This document shows, in pieces, positions 1 to 8,578 of a DNA stretch of 64,000 bases. A program made the translations under genes and the position numbers. Position 1 is the stretch's first letter; each line of letters starts with the position of its first letter. The notes beneath the pieces are model-generated. The model did not search any database. It was not told the DNA's origin and was given only the letters and a program-made list of their open reading frames with translations. This DNA comes from SKZT01 sp964478625 (GTDB taxonomy: Bacteria; Desulfobacterota; Desulfobacteria; Desulfobacterales; SKZT01): positions 23,542 to 87,541 of the forward strand of contig CAYZJH010000009.1 in NCBI GenBank assembly GCA_964478625.1. Reading direction: 5' to 3'.

Positions 1-898
1 TTTCGGCAAAAATTTTGCCATTGTGAATACGCGCCACATGATGCGCAAGGTATAGCCCCAACCCGCTGCCTTTGGCCGTCATGTCTTCAGAGTTGCCAAC
101 CTGATAAAATTTTCGGAATATCTTTTTCAGTTCGGTTTTTGCCAAACCTATCCCATTGTCTTCAAAACGAATCTTGAGTTTTTTCCGAACCCTTTCAAAA
201 TAAATATTGACCTCGGGCACTGAGGATTTGTTGTATTTAACGGCGTTGGCCAATAAATTGATCAGGAGCATTTCAAACAAAGAGTGATTGACCCGAAATG
301 GGTATTCGCTATCTTTTCCCTCATCAATATGAATACGGCAATTGGGAAAAAGATACTTATTATCAACACAAAACCGCTTAATCAAAATCGAAAGGTCGGA
401 ATCGACAAATTCACTTTTGTAACTCTTACTTTCCAGTTTGGCAATATTTAAAATACGATTGATATTTTCCGAAAGGCGTTGAGTATCCTGAAGCATGTAT
501 TGGATATATTTTTGGCGGTCTTTCATGGAAAGGTCATGCTTTAGAAATGTTTCCAGATAAAGTTTAAGGGAGGTCACCGGAGTTCTGAGTTCATGAGTAA
601 AATTATTGATAAAATTTTGCTGAAGTCTGAATAATTGGACCACCTTTTGGCTATAGACAAATATGATAAAAATTCCTGCCAGGATCAATCCCACCAAAAC
701 AGAGAGAACCAGGATTACCACCCATGTTTCATAAGTCAGAACTTTTTCAGTATCCAGGTTGAACTTGCTCACAATGGTCTTAAGCCCTTTACTCACCTCA
801 ATATACCAATATATATAAAGAAATAAGGAAAGGCCCAGAGCCAGAATAGAAAAAATAAAAACAAAGATAGGATGAAAATACCAGCGAAATCTGTTCAT
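1..898 (-). CDS. Sensor histidine kinase, C-terminus cut by window edge
   Basis: Membrane-bound two-component sensor that would autophosphorylate on histidine and pass the phosphate to a response regulator not in view. My reading of the minus strand from an ATG at 898 gives two hydrophobic segments (about residues 5-27 and 58-82) enclosing a short periplasmic loop with no recognisable sensor fold. These are followed by a HisKA H-box (FTHELRTPVTSLK), an N-box (LINLLANAVKYN) and G-boxes (DNGIGL, GSGLGLYLAHH) of the HATPase domain. The frame runs open off the left edge, so only the last residues are missing. The start is uncertain: no good ribosome binding site lies before 898 and the frame stays open upstream. 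The gene is divergent from the dodecin. The ligand cannot be predicted. Confidence 0.85.
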   Translation of the reverse strand, partial: MNRFRWYFHPIFVFIFSILALGLSLFLYIYWYIEVSKGLKTIVSKFNLDTEKVLTYETWVVILVLSVLVGLILAGIFIIFVYSQKVVQLFRLQQNFINNFTHELRTPVTSLKLYLETFLKHDLSMKDRQKYIQYMLQDTQRLSENINRILNIAKLESKSYKSEFVDSDLSILIKRFCVDNKYLFPNCRIHIDEGKDSEYPFRVNHSLFEMLLINLLANAVKYNKSSVPEVNIYFERVRKKLKIRFEDNGIGLAKTELKKIFRKFYQVGNSEDMTAKGSGLGLYLAHHVARIHNGKIFAE

Positions 899-1316
899 AA
901 AACAGGTATAAATAATAATGTTTATAGTTTCAAACCGAATATCAGGAAATATAACAGATATGAGATCTTCAGACAAGACAGTCCGGGGTTTTTAAAAATT
1001 ACCGTATTGTAAAAATATGCAACAGACAATCAAAGGCGGTTCAGCCATTCGATTTTGAATCCTTCATGTTGCTGCTTGACTTTTAGAATTCTTTTGTGTT
1101 AGCACTCAATCAGTGAAACTAAACTCATCAGACGATAAGTTCGAGGCGTCGCTACAACTTTTTTGGAATAACAATTCAATAAATCCAATATTTCTGAACG
1201 CACTGCATTCGACCGAAAACCAATTTTGGAGGATTTTTCCTGAACCTCTGGAAGTGCCAAAAGGCCTTTGCCAGTTCAGTTGTCAACCATTAACTGCAAA
1301 CGGAAGGAGAAATGAG
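899..1316. other. Divergent intergenic region between kinase and dodecin
   Basis: About 420 bases, AT-rich, separating the kinase (minus) from the dodecin (plus). An open frame runs through 1113-1316 in phase with dodecin, but its translation resembles no protein and the strong ribosome binding site just before 1317 argues that it is untranslated leader. The sequence TTAGCACTC at 1099-1107 matches one arm of a CIRCE operator, but the second arm is absent. I see no other feature. Confidence 0.5.
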
Positions 1317-1526
1317 ATGTCAGAAAGCGTTTACAAACTTATCGAAGTTGTTGGTACCAGTTCCAAATCATGGGAAGATGCTGCGGCCAAAGCCGTTGAA
1401 GCTGCAAGCAAATCTTTAAGAGACCTGAGAGTCGCTGAGGTCACTAAGCTGGATATGAAAGTTGAAGACGGAAAAATTAAATCTTTCCGTGCAAGGGTTA
1501 ATTTATCTTTCAAACTCGAATCATAA
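1317..1526 (+). CDS. Dodecin family flavin-binding protein
   Basis: A 69-residue protein of the dodecin family: small single-domain proteins that assemble as hollow dodecamers and bind flavin (FMN, riboflavin or lumichrome), thought to buffer free flavin in the cytoplasm. The sequence shows the family pattern: VYKLIEVVGTSSKSWEDAA at the N-terminus, the helix AAAKAVEAASKSLRDLR, and the strands VAEVTKLDMKVEDGKI and FRARVNLSFKLE. The ATG at 1317 is chosen because AGGAGA lies a few bases upstream and the resulting length is exactly that of the family; a longer in-phase frame from 1113 adds unrelated sequence. It is followed by an intrinsic terminator at 1628, so it is probably monocistronic. Confidence 0.93.
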   Translation: MSESVYKLIEVVGTSSKSWEDAAAKAVEAASKSLRDLRVAEVTKLDMKVEDGKIKSFRARVNLSFKLES

Positions 1527-1627
1527 TGTTTAACCATTTGTAAGGTTTAAAATGAAGTTACCGTTGATTCATTTTAACTGTTGAAACCGATTTTCTAAAC
1601 CAGATCCATTGAGACAGATATTCAAAG

Positions 1628-1668
1628 AAGGCAGGGATGCTGTTAAAGACCCTGCCTTAACTTTTTAT
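1628..1668 (+). terminator. Intrinsic terminator after dodecin
   Basis: Perfect 9-bp stem AAGGCAGGG (1628-1636) and CCCTGCCTT (1650-1658) with a 13-base loop, followed by AACTTTTTAT. It lies about 100 bases downstream of the dodecin stop and would separate it from the EamA gene. Confidence 0.85.
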
Positions 1669-1727
1669 ACAACAAGAGGTTTGGTGGTGTTAAAAAGAAT
1701 CAAACCAGCCGGAGTCTTTTAATAAGA

Positions 1728-2612
1728 TTGGGTTTTCATCCTGCCATTGCTTTAACAAGTGGTGTTTTGGCCATATCCACCGGTGCCGTTTTTGCGAAAA
1801 TGGCCGATGCTCCATCCCTGGTTATCGCTGCTTATCGCGTTGGTATAGCATCTTTAATTCTAGTACCTTTTGCATGGTGGAAAGCAAAAGATGAACTAAG
1901 ATGTTTGCCATTTGAAAAGATCCCCCTGGGGTTTGGGGCGGGATTTTTTCTTGCTCTTCATTTTGCTTTCTGGATTTCCTCCCTCAATTACACATCCGTA
2001 GCCAATAGTGTTGTTCTCGTAAATACCAGTCCCCTTTGGGTAGGGGTGTTAACCCCATTGATAACCAAAGAAAAAATCAGGACCACCGCAGCCATGAGTA
2101 TTTTAATATGCACCCTGGGAGGAGTTATCATCGGAGCCGAAAATTTCGCTTTAGGTTCCGAGGCGATCTTCGGGGATTTTATGGCATTGATGGGTGGAAT
2201 CTGTGCGGCATGCTACCTGCTCTTTGGAAGAAACCTTCGCAAGACCCTTTCTTTGATTGCCTATATTTCGGTTTGCTATGGAACTGCTTCGGTTATTCTA
2301 TGGGCTATGGTTTTTGGATTAGGGCTGAAATTCCATGGTTTTTCAGGGCAAACCGTCACCGCTTTTTGGGCCATGGCTCTGATTCCTCAGTTAATCGGGC
2401 ATTCCTGCTATAATTGGGCGCTGAGATGGTTCAGCGCAACCACAATAGCCGTCAGCCTTTTAGGAGAACCAATCGGTGCCACCATTTTGGCCTATATCAT
2501 CTACAACGAAGAACTTACCTGGTTGAAATTGATTGGAGGAATTATGATATTGTCGGCAATTTTTATTGCCGCTTACAATGAAAAAACAACAAAACCTTCC
2601 AATTCAAATTGA
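1728..2612 (+). CDS. EamA/DMT-superfamily permease
   Basis: Inner-membrane transporter of the drug/metabolite transporter superfamily; relatives export amino acids, metabolites or drugs, and the substrate cannot be read from sequence. The 294 residues hold about ten hydrophobic segments arranged as two EamA repeats: the first around 5-130 (ISTGAVFAKMADAP, and NYTSVANSVVLVNTSPLWV typical of the first repeat's end), the second from about 150 to 285 (WFSATTIAVSLLGEPIGATI near its end). Only a TTG start (1728) gives a complete first helix; no upstream ATG or GTG exists in this frame and the ribosome binding site is weak. It stands alone between a terminator and the Mrp promoter. Confidence 0.88.
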   Translation: MGFHPAIALTSGVLAISTGAVFAKMADAPSLVIAAYRVGIASLILVPFAWWKAKDELRCLPFEKIPLGFGAGFFLALHFAFWISSLNYTSVANSVVLVNTSPLWVGVLTPLITKEKIRTTAAMSILICTLGGVIIGAENFALGSEAIFGDFMALMGGICAACYLLFGRNLRKTLSLIAYISVCYGTASVILWAMVFGLGLKFHGFSGQTVTAFWAMALIPQLIGHSCYNWALRWFSATTIAVSLLGEPIGATILAYIIYNEELTWLKLIGGIMILSAIFIAAYNEKTTKPSNSN

Positions 2613-2686
2613 TCAGCTTAGCCATCCCATAATCATATCGTTTTTGTTGTTGTTTAATCTTTAAGATATTTTTCACAGTTGAATGA

Positions 2687-2715
2687 TTGAAATTCTGATA
2701 TTCTTTTGTTATACT
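2687..2715 (+). promoter_or_regulatory. Sigma70-type promoter of the mrp operon
   Basis: TTGAAA at 2687-2692, a 17-base spacer and TATACT at 2710-2715: five of six matches at each hexamer with ideal spacing. The start codon of mrpA lies about 50 bases downstream of the expected transcription start. No operator-like palindrome overlaps it. Confidence 0.7.
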
Positions 2716-2773
2716 CAATTCGTTTTAAAAATTATGACTAACTCTTCTTAATTTTGCAATAATTGAACATCAG

Positions 2774-5035
2774 ATGATCAATCATTCCGAGCAAAATTCT
2801 TCCATTATGGCTGCCCGTGCCACATGTCTCATTCCCCTTATTTTGTTTTTTGCAACAACAGCGATGTTGCCAAGAACCATGGCGGGAGGGTTTTACCTGT
2901 TTGAGTTTCCATGGATTCCGGGCCTTGGCGTTCAAATGTCATTTATGCTGGATGGTCTCAGTGTCCTGTTTGCGCTGATTATCAGCGGCATTGGATTTTT
3001 TGTGACATTATATTCAGCAGATTATCTTCATGGGCATCCCCATACAGGACGTTTTTTTTTCTTTTTGCATGCTTTCATGCTCTCCATGCTTGGACTTGTT
3101 GCCGCGGATAATGCGCTATCATTGTTTGTCTTTTGGGAATTGACCACCATTTTCTCCTATTTGCTGATCGGCTTTGAACATGAAAAAGAAAGTTCTCGTT
3201 CCAGCGCACGGCAAGCCCTTTTAGTGACCGGTGCGGGCGGGTTGGTTCTATTAATCGGTTTTCTTCTTTTGGAAATGATCAGCGGCACTTATGAAATTTC
3301 TCAAATGCAACCCATGGCTCAAGAGCTAAAAAATCATCCGCTTTATGGTGTTGTTTTAACTACCATTTTTATCGGGGCATTTACCAAATCGGCCCAGTTC
3401 CCGTTTCATTTCTGGCTTCCCAATGCCATGGCTGCTCCTACCCCGATCAGTGCTTTTTTGCATTCGGCAACCATGGTCAAAGGCGGTATTTACTTGCTGG
3501 CGAGATTTCATCCAATTCTGGGGGGGACAGATTTCTGGACCATGACTCTGGTTATTGTGGGTTCCATCACTGCAGTCAGCGGGGCACTCATGTCCTTAGG
3601 ACAATCTGACCTGAAAAAAATCCTCGCCTACACAACTGTCACGGCTTTAGGTATCATGACTCTATTTCTGGGAGGAAAAACCACATCTTCGCTGACAGCC
3701 GCCATAACTTTTCTTCTGGTTCATTCGCTTTACAAATCTGCTTTATTTTTAATTGCAGGCATTATTGATCATCAAACCGGTACCCGCCGGATCGAACAAT
3801 TAGGTGGGCTATGGGACAGCATGCCCTATACCGCTTTTGCCGCAGTGGCCGCATGCCTTTCCATGGCCGGATTTCCGCTCTTTTTCGGGTTTATCGGTAA
3901 AGAAATCATGTACAAGGGTGCATTAGCCGAGTCTATGTTCCCCTTTCTGGCAACCACGACGGTGGTGCTGTCCAATTCACTCATGGTGGCTGTTGCCGGC
4001 ATTTTATTCATCAGACCCTTTCTGGGGCAGCCCGGGGATTATTATGCAACCGTCAAAGAGACTTCGCCCTATATGTGGTGCGGTCCCGTGATTCTTGGAG
4101 GGCTTGATATTCTTTTCGGCATTGTACCGGACTGGATTGGCCGATGGCTGGTGGAGCCGGCACTAAAGGCGATTCACTATACATCCGACGATATCGAACT
4201 GAGTCTTTTTCACGGCATCAACGAACCTCTTTTGCTAAGCATAATCACTCTGGTTTTAGGTGTCCGCTTCTACCTGAAAAAACAGTTTATCTACAACTGG
4301 GTGAATTTTGTATTCGATTCGATTCCCCTGACGGCAGACCGGATATATGAGTGGATCTCCGATGGCATAGCCAGAGTGGGAAAAATTCAGACACGTCTGA
4401 TTCAAAACGGTTCGCTTCACCGCTATTTTTTTGTGGTCACCGCCACCTTTGTCCTCACCGCAGGATATGGTTATCTCAGCCGCACTGAGTCTTTACCGCC
4501 GATTGGTTTCCTTTCCCTATCCTGGCGAGAATTTATCCTGACAGCCGTCATTTCGGCAGCCGTGATCACTGTGGTCATAACAAGGTCAAGATTGCTGGCT
4601 GTATGCGGATTGGGTGTTATTGGGGCCGGAATCGCCATGATATTTTTAAGTTTCGGCGCTCCGGATGTTGCCCTGACCCAATTATTGGTGGAAACCCTCA
4701 CGGTTATCATTGTTTCAATCATATTGTTAAGGTTACCACGATTAGGCCTAAAACCAACCAGGCCTAGACCCAAGAGGATCCTTGACGCCATTTTGGCAAC
4801 AGGTGCCGGTGTTTTGGTAACGACTCTGGCGTTGACCGTAATCTCCAATGACCTGGATCGAAGCGTCACCGTATTTTTTGAACAAAACAGCTATCTGGCA
4901 GCTCATGGGCGCAATATTGTCAATGTTATCCTGGTTGATTTCCGAAGTATGGACACCCTCGGCGAAGTTATTGTGGTGGCTGCGGCAGGACTGGCCGGGT
5001 ATGCGTTAATTTTGAAACGACAAGGAAATAAATAG
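2774..5035 (+). CDS. mrpA: Mrp cation/proton antiporter subunit A
   Basis: Largest subunit of the multisubunit Na+(K+)/H+ antiporter, related to complex I NuoL. 753 residues with many membrane helices. Visible signatures are FWELTTIFSYLLIGF (conserved glutamate in a helix, about residue 120), FTKSAQFPFHFWLPNAMAAP and HSATMVKGGIYLLAR (channel lysines). The C-terminal 250 residues carry the MrpA-specific extension and an MrpB-like hydrophobic domain (IGFLSLSWREF onward). The start is the first ATG after an in-frame stop at 2735. The protein is about 20 residues shorter at the N-terminus than B. subtilis-type MrpA, so the first helix looks reduced or missing. Its TAG stop overlaps the GTG start of mrpB by one base. 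First gene of a complete mrpABCDEFG operon; probably supports sodium extrusion and pH homeostasis. Confidence 0.95.
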   Translation: MINHSEQNSSIMAARATCLIPLILFFATTAMLPRTMAGGFYLFEFPWIPGLGVQMSFMLDGLSVLFALIISGIGFFVTLYSADYLHGHPHTGRFFFFLHAFMLSMLGLVAADNALSLFVFWELTTIFSYLLIGFEHEKESSRSSARQALLVTGAGGLVLLIGFLLLEMISGTYEISQMQPMAQELKNHPLYGVVLTTIFIGAFTKSAQFPFHFWLPNAMAAPTPISAFLHSATMVKGGIYLLARFHPILGGTDFWTMTLVIVGSITAVSGALMSLGQSDLKKILAYTTVTALGIMTLFLGGKTTSSLTAAITFLLVHSLYKSALFLIAGIIDHQTGTRRIEQLGGLWDSMPYTAFAAVAACLSMAGFPLFFGFIGKEIMYKGALAESMFPFLATTTVVLSNSLMVAVAGILFIRPFLGQPGDYYATVKETSPYMWCGPVILGGLDILFGIVPDWIGRWLVEPALKAIHYTSDDIELSLFHGINEPLLLSIITLVLGVRFYLKKQFIYNWVNFVFDSIPLTADRIYEWISDGIARVGKIQTRLIQNGSLHRYFFVVTATFVLTAGYGYLSRTESLPPIGFLSLSWREFILTAVISAAVITVVITRSRLLAVCGLGVIGAGIAMIFLSFGAPDVALTQLLVETLTVIIVSIILLRLPRLGLKPTRPRPKRILDAILATGAGVLVTTLALTVISNDLDRSVTVFFEQNSYLAAHGRNIVNVILVDFRSMDTLGEVIVVAAAGLAGYALILKRQGNK

Positions 5036-5451
5036 TGCAATCACTGATTCTAAGAACAGCCACAAGATTGCTGGTGAGCCTTATTCTGGTCTTTTCGGTT
5101 TATTTGTTGTTTCGCGGCCATAACGCTCCGGGGGGAGGCTTTTCAGGGGCTTTGGTAGCTGCCACCGGGTTTGCACTTTATATCATGGCCGAGGGGACCA
5201 GCTCACTTCGGAAGGCCATCCGGATCGATCCCCGACGTCTGATTATTTTTGGAATGGGCCTTATCCTGGTTACCGGCCTGATGGCCTTAATCTCGGATAA
5301 ACCTTTTCTGACCGGTCTTTGGTGGTCTCCTGGGAAAGATTCAGGTATTTCCGGTCTATCAATCGGCACCCCTATACTATTTGATATCGGCGTCTACGCC
5401 ATTGTCCTGGGAACAATCCTGACATTGATTTTGACACTGGAAGAGAATTAG
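5035..5451 (+). CDS. mrpB: Mrp antiporter subunit B
   Basis: Small integral membrane subunit (MnhB family) of the Mrp Na+/H+ antiporter, 138 residues with about four helices. The family motif for the first helix pair is visible: TATRLLVSLILVFSVYLLFRGHNAPGGGF is family-typical, in particular the HNAPGGGFSGAL turn around residues 29-40, and there is a late helix FDIGVYAIVLGTILTLI. The start is a GTG at 5035 that overlaps the mrpA stop (TAGTG), implying translational coupling. MrpC follows after five bases. Needed for assembly and activity of the complex; no catalytic residue can be assigned. Confidence 0.95.
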   Translation: MQSLILRTATRLLVSLILVFSVYLLFRGHNAPGGGFSGALVAATGFALYIMAEGTSSLRKAIRIDPRRLIIFGMGLILVTGLMALISDKPFLTGLWWSPGKDSGISGLSIGTPILFDIGVYAIVLGTILTLILTLEEN

Positions 5452-5456
5452 CGGAT

Positions 5457-5855
5457 ATGGAAACTCTTTTGTCATTTTTATGCGGCATACTGGCCGCAGC
5501 CAGCATCTATCTAATGCTGGCCGGAAATTTGATCCGATTTATCTTCGGTCTTGTAATAGCAACCAATGCTGTCAATCTTTTGATTTTTATCGCCGGCGGG
5601 CTGTCGATTTCTCATCCTCCCCTGATTCCGGATGCCCAGTCCCTGTCTGAAGTGCCAATGGCCAATGCATTGCCCCAAGCGCTGATTCTGACGGCTATTG
5701 TAATCGGATTTGCACTGCTGACCTTTGTTTTTATCCTGTTTTACCGGGCTTACCAGACACTAGGTACGGTTGACACCAAGTCCATGCGTTTTGCAGAACC
5801 TGTTGAAAAGGAAAATGTTACCGAAACCCACGCTATGGAAGGAAACGGGGTATGA
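5457..5855 (+). CDS. mrpC: Mrp antiporter subunit C (NuoK-like)
   Basis: Membrane subunit homologous to complex I NuoK, 132 residues with three helices. Characteristic segments are LMLAGNLIRFIFGLVIATNA around residues 20-40 and ALPQALILTAIVIGFALLTF around 77-96 (the NALPQALVLTAIVI motif of MnhC). The C-terminal 25 residues are a hydrophilic tail of low conservation (KSMRFAEPVEKENVTETHAM). It starts five bases after mrpB and overlaps mrpD by ATGA-type coupling. Confidence 0.95.
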   Translation: METLLSFLCGILAAASIYLMLAGNLIRFIFGLVIATNAVNLLIFIAGGLSISHPPLIPDAQSLSEVPMANALPQALILTAIVIGFALLTFVFILFYRAYQTLGTVDTKSMRFAEPVEKENVTETHAMEGNGV

Positions 5856-7351
5856 GATGGATTTTGGTTCTACCGATCTTATTACCGTTTGCTTTTGCCG
5901 CTGCAACGCTTCAGTTCAGAAATAATTTCAGACATCAGCAAAATCTTAGCATCTTTGGTGCCCTGCTTCATTGCTCAGCCTGCATTTACCTGCTTATCCA
6001 TGTCCATCAGAACGGAATTGCAGTCACCCAGATCGGAAATTGGCCTGCTCCATTTGGCATTACAATTGCCGCCGACCATTTGAGCGTGATTATGGTTGCC
6101 GTCACAGGTATTTTATACCTTGCCGTGACAGCTTACTCAAAAGCCGAAATCAGCCCGAATCTTTTAAAAGCAGGTTTCCATCCGCTGATGCACATCCTGG
6201 TCGGGGGTGTCTGCGGGGCATTTTTAACCGGCGATCTTTTCAATCTTTATGTCTGGTTCGAGGTCATGCTGATGGCATCATTCGGGCTGCTAGTGCTGGG
6301 TCAGGAAAAAGAGCAGTTTGATGGCGGTGTCAAATACGTCATGATCAACCTGTTTTCGACGCTCCTCTTTATCACCGGCCTGGGGCTCTTGTATGGACTC
6401 ACCGGCACTCTGAACATGGCTGATTTACATCTGAAAGTGCAGGGGGTCACCGATAAGGGACTGCTAACGGCAATAGCCGCGATCTTCATGGCTGCATTCG
6501 GGATCAAGTCAGGCATGTTCCCCCTGTTTTTCTGGCTGCCGGCATCCTACCACACACCTCCTGTTGCCATATCCGCCATATTTGCGGGTCTTTTAACCAA
6601 GGTAGGCGTCTATTCCATGATTCGCATGTTCAGTCTGGTTTTTACTTTTGATATTGCCTACACCCATGGACTGTTGCTGACAGCAGCCATCCTGACCATG
6701 ATTACGGGAGTTCTCGGCGCAGCCGCATTCAACGAATTTAGAAGGATTCTTTCCTTTCATATCATCAGCCAGGTCGGCTACATGGTAATGGGTCTTGCCT
6801 TGTTTACACCTCTGGCATTGACCGGATCGGTATTTTATATTCTTCATCACATGATTGTTAAGACCAATCTTTTTCTGATCAGTGGAGTCACCAAAAAGTC
6901 CGGGAAAACATTTGATCTTCCAAAATTGGGTGGATTTTATGGCTCCAGCGGCTTTCTTGCAATTCTGTTTTTCATTCCGGCATTTTCCCTGGCCGGTTTT
7001 CCGCCCTTATCGGGTTTCTGGGCAAAAATGATCCTTATTCGGGCCGGTCTGGAAATAGAATCTTACATAATCGCGGCCACTGCCGCAGTTGTGGGACTTT
7101 TAACCGCATATTCCATGACCAAAATATGGGGAGAGGTTTTCTGGAAACCCAGGCCCCCTGATACGGATATGGAAATGAATACCAAAGAGGAACCTGCCGG
7201 GTTCTGGATGTTTTTTCCCATCATTTTGTTGGCCATATTAACTGTGATTATCGGATTGGTCCCAGGACCCTTTTTAACAATGGCCGAGCAGGCGTCCTTC
7301 GAACTGCTTAATCCAAACATTTATGTTAAAGCCGTACTGGGGGTACCATGA
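5852..7351 (+). CDS. mrpD: Mrp antiporter subunit D (NuoN/M-like)
   Basis: Second large antiporter-like subunit, 499 residues, about 14 helices, homologous to NuoM/NuoN. It contains the conserved helix glutamate (DLFNLYVWFEVMLMASFGLL, near residue 130-140), the lysine-bearing helices FGIKSGMFPLFFWLPASYH and FAGLLTKVGVYSMIRMF, and the discontinuous-helix histidine region FYILHHMIVKTNLFLISG. These residues line the proton path in characterised homologues. Four-base overlaps with mrpC and mrpE indicate translational coupling within the operon. Confidence 0.95.
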   Translation: MRWILVLPILLPFAFAAATLQFRNNFRHQQNLSIFGALLHCSACIYLLIHVHQNGIAVTQIGNWPAPFGITIAADHLSVIMVAVTGILYLAVTAYSKAEISPNLLKAGFHPLMHILVGGVCGAFLTGDLFNLYVWFEVMLMASFGLLVLGQEKEQFDGGVKYVMINLFSTLLFITGLGLLYGLTGTLNMADLHLKVQGVTDKGLLTAIAAIFMAAFGIKSGMFPLFFWLPASYHTPPVAISAIFAGLLTKVGVYSMIRMFSLVFTFDIAYTHGLLLTAAILTMITGVLGAAAFNEFRRILSFHIISQVGYMVMGLALFTPLALTGSVFYILHHMIVKTNLFLISGVTKKSGKTFDLPKLGGFYGSSGFLAILFFIPAFSLAGFPPLSGFWAKMILIRAGLEIESYIIAATAAVVGLLTAYSMTKIWGEVFWKPRPPDTDMEMNTKEEPAGFWMFFPIILLAILTVIIGLVPGPFLTMAEQASFELLNPNIYVKAVLGVP

Positions 7352-7827
7352 GCAACCTGTTTTTACTGAATTTATTTCTGGCTGCAGGATTTTGTGCCGT
7401 TTTAGGGCAGCTGAATGTAAGCGGTTTTCTGGCCGGATATCTTATTGGTTACCTGGCTTTATGGATCACCCGCCCCTTGTATGAACCCACCCTTTATTTT
7501 GTTAAAGTCATCAAAATTCTTCAATTGCTGGGCTATTTTATCTGGCAACTCATCGTCTCAAATCTTCGGGTGCTCTGGGATGTCATTACACCGACCCACA
7601 TCAGCAAACCTGGCATTATCGGCGTTCCGCTGGATGCAAAAACCGATTTTGAAATTATGCTGGTTGCCAACCTGGTTTCACTGACCCCCGGTACGCTGAG
7701 CCTGGACATTTCTGCAGACCGCACCATTCTCTATGTGCATGTCATGTTTCTTGATGATGTGGAAACTACACGGCTTCAAATCAAAGAGGGCATTGAACAC
7801 AAAGTTCTGGAGGCTATTCGCTCATGA
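7348..7827 (+). CDS. mrpE: Mrp antiporter subunit E
   Basis: MnhE-family subunit, 159 residues. Two or three N-terminal helices (residues about 5-40 and 50-75) precede a cytoplasmic domain carrying the family signature MLVANLVSLTPGTLSLDIS (about 102-120) and the strand LYVHVMFLDD. The signature is the most conserved part of MrpE. It is coupled by four-base overlaps to mrpD upstream and mrpF downstream. Confidence 0.95.
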   Translation: MSNLFLLNLFLAAGFCAVLGQLNVSGFLAGYLIGYLALWITRPLYEPTLYFVKVIKILQLLGYFIWQLIVSNLRVLWDVITPTHISKPGIIGVPLDAKTDFEIMLVANLVSLTPGTLSLDISADRTILYVHVMFLDDVETTRLQIKEGIEHKVLEAIRS

Positions 7828-8141
7828 ATATGGATAATTTATTGTTAAAGGCTGCAACAGAACTGACTCTGATACTTTTGATGCTCGGCATTCTCATGGC
7901 TTTCATACGATTGGTGATCGGCCCTGACCCTGCCGACAGGATTGTGGCTCTGGATCTGATATCCATTTTGATTGTCGGATTCCTTGCCGCATTCTCAATC
8001 TATACCGATGAAAAGTCATTTTTGGATGTGGCTATCGGCTATGCCCTGATCGCTTTTCTAGGGACAGTGGCCTTGGCCAGGTACCGGGAAAGATTAGCGA
8101 AAAAACACGGTAAATTTATAACAGAAAAGGAAATGAAGTGA
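7824..8141 (+). CDS. mrpF: Mrp antiporter subunit F
   Basis: MnhF-family subunit, 105 residues with three helices. The family core is clear: FIRLVIGPDPADRIVALDLI around residues 27-46, with the conserved GPDPADRI loop, then SFLDVAIGYALIAFLGTVA. In characterised Mrp complexes MrpF is needed for activity and for resistance to cholate-type compounds. Overlaps mrpE and mrpG by four bases each. Confidence 0.95.
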   Translation: MNMDNLLLKAATELTLILLMLGILMAFIRLVIGPDPADRIVALDLISILIVGFLAAFSIYTDEKSFLDVAIGYALIAFLGTVALARYRERLAKKHGKFITEKEMK

Positions 8142-8530
8142 TGAATGATATAATCACCGCTTTTCTGCTGGTTGCCGGAGGTATTTTTTCCTTTATCGCA
8201 TCTTTGGGGATGCTACGGCTGCCGGATACCATTATTCGAATGCATGCGGCAACCAAAGCCGGTGCTTTGGGAGCCGGGCTCATATTTATCGCCCAGGCAT
8301 TTTATCATTTTGAACTCGCCACAACCCTTCGGGCACTCGCAGCGGTTACGTTTATTCTGCTTACGGCTCCTGTAGCGGCTCATTTGATCGGACGGGCCGC
8401 TTACTGCAGCAAAGTGACCCTTTGGAAAAAAACCTGGATCGACGAACTTGCCAACACCTGTGACTGGAGAGTTCCCGAGATGGATACCGAAGACCGTTCA
8501 AAACCGCAATCACCTGGACAAAAAGAATAA
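8138..8530 (+). CDS. mrpG: Mrp antiporter subunit G
   Basis: MnhG/PhaG-family subunit, 130 residues, three helices. The family signature SLGMLRLPDTIIRMHAATKA lies at about residues 23-42, followed by LTAPVAAHLIGRAAY. The C-terminal 25 residues are a charged, poorly conserved tail ending SKPQSPGQKE. It is the last gene of the seven-gene mrp operon; downstream, after under 50 bases, a minus-strand gene ends, so the two transcripts converge. Confidence 0.95.
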   Translation: MMNDIITAFLLVAGGIFSFIASLGMLRLPDTIIRMHAATKAGALGAGLIFIAQAFYHFELATTLRALAAVTFILLTAPVAAHLIGRAAYCSKVTLWKKTWIDELANTCDWRVPEMDTEDRSKPQSPGQKE

Positions 8531-8578
8531 CCGATAAATGCCAAAATGGATGACAAATTGATTCACTGCTCTCCACCA

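Noticed and set aside
1099..1107. TTAGCACTC, one arm of a CIRCE (HrcA) operator before dodecin
   Set aside because: The second arm GAGTGCTAA is not present at the required distance.
1113..1316. N-terminal extension of the dodecin frame
   Set aside because: The extension has no family similarity, whereas the ATG at 1317 has a strong ribosome binding site and gives the standard dodecin length.
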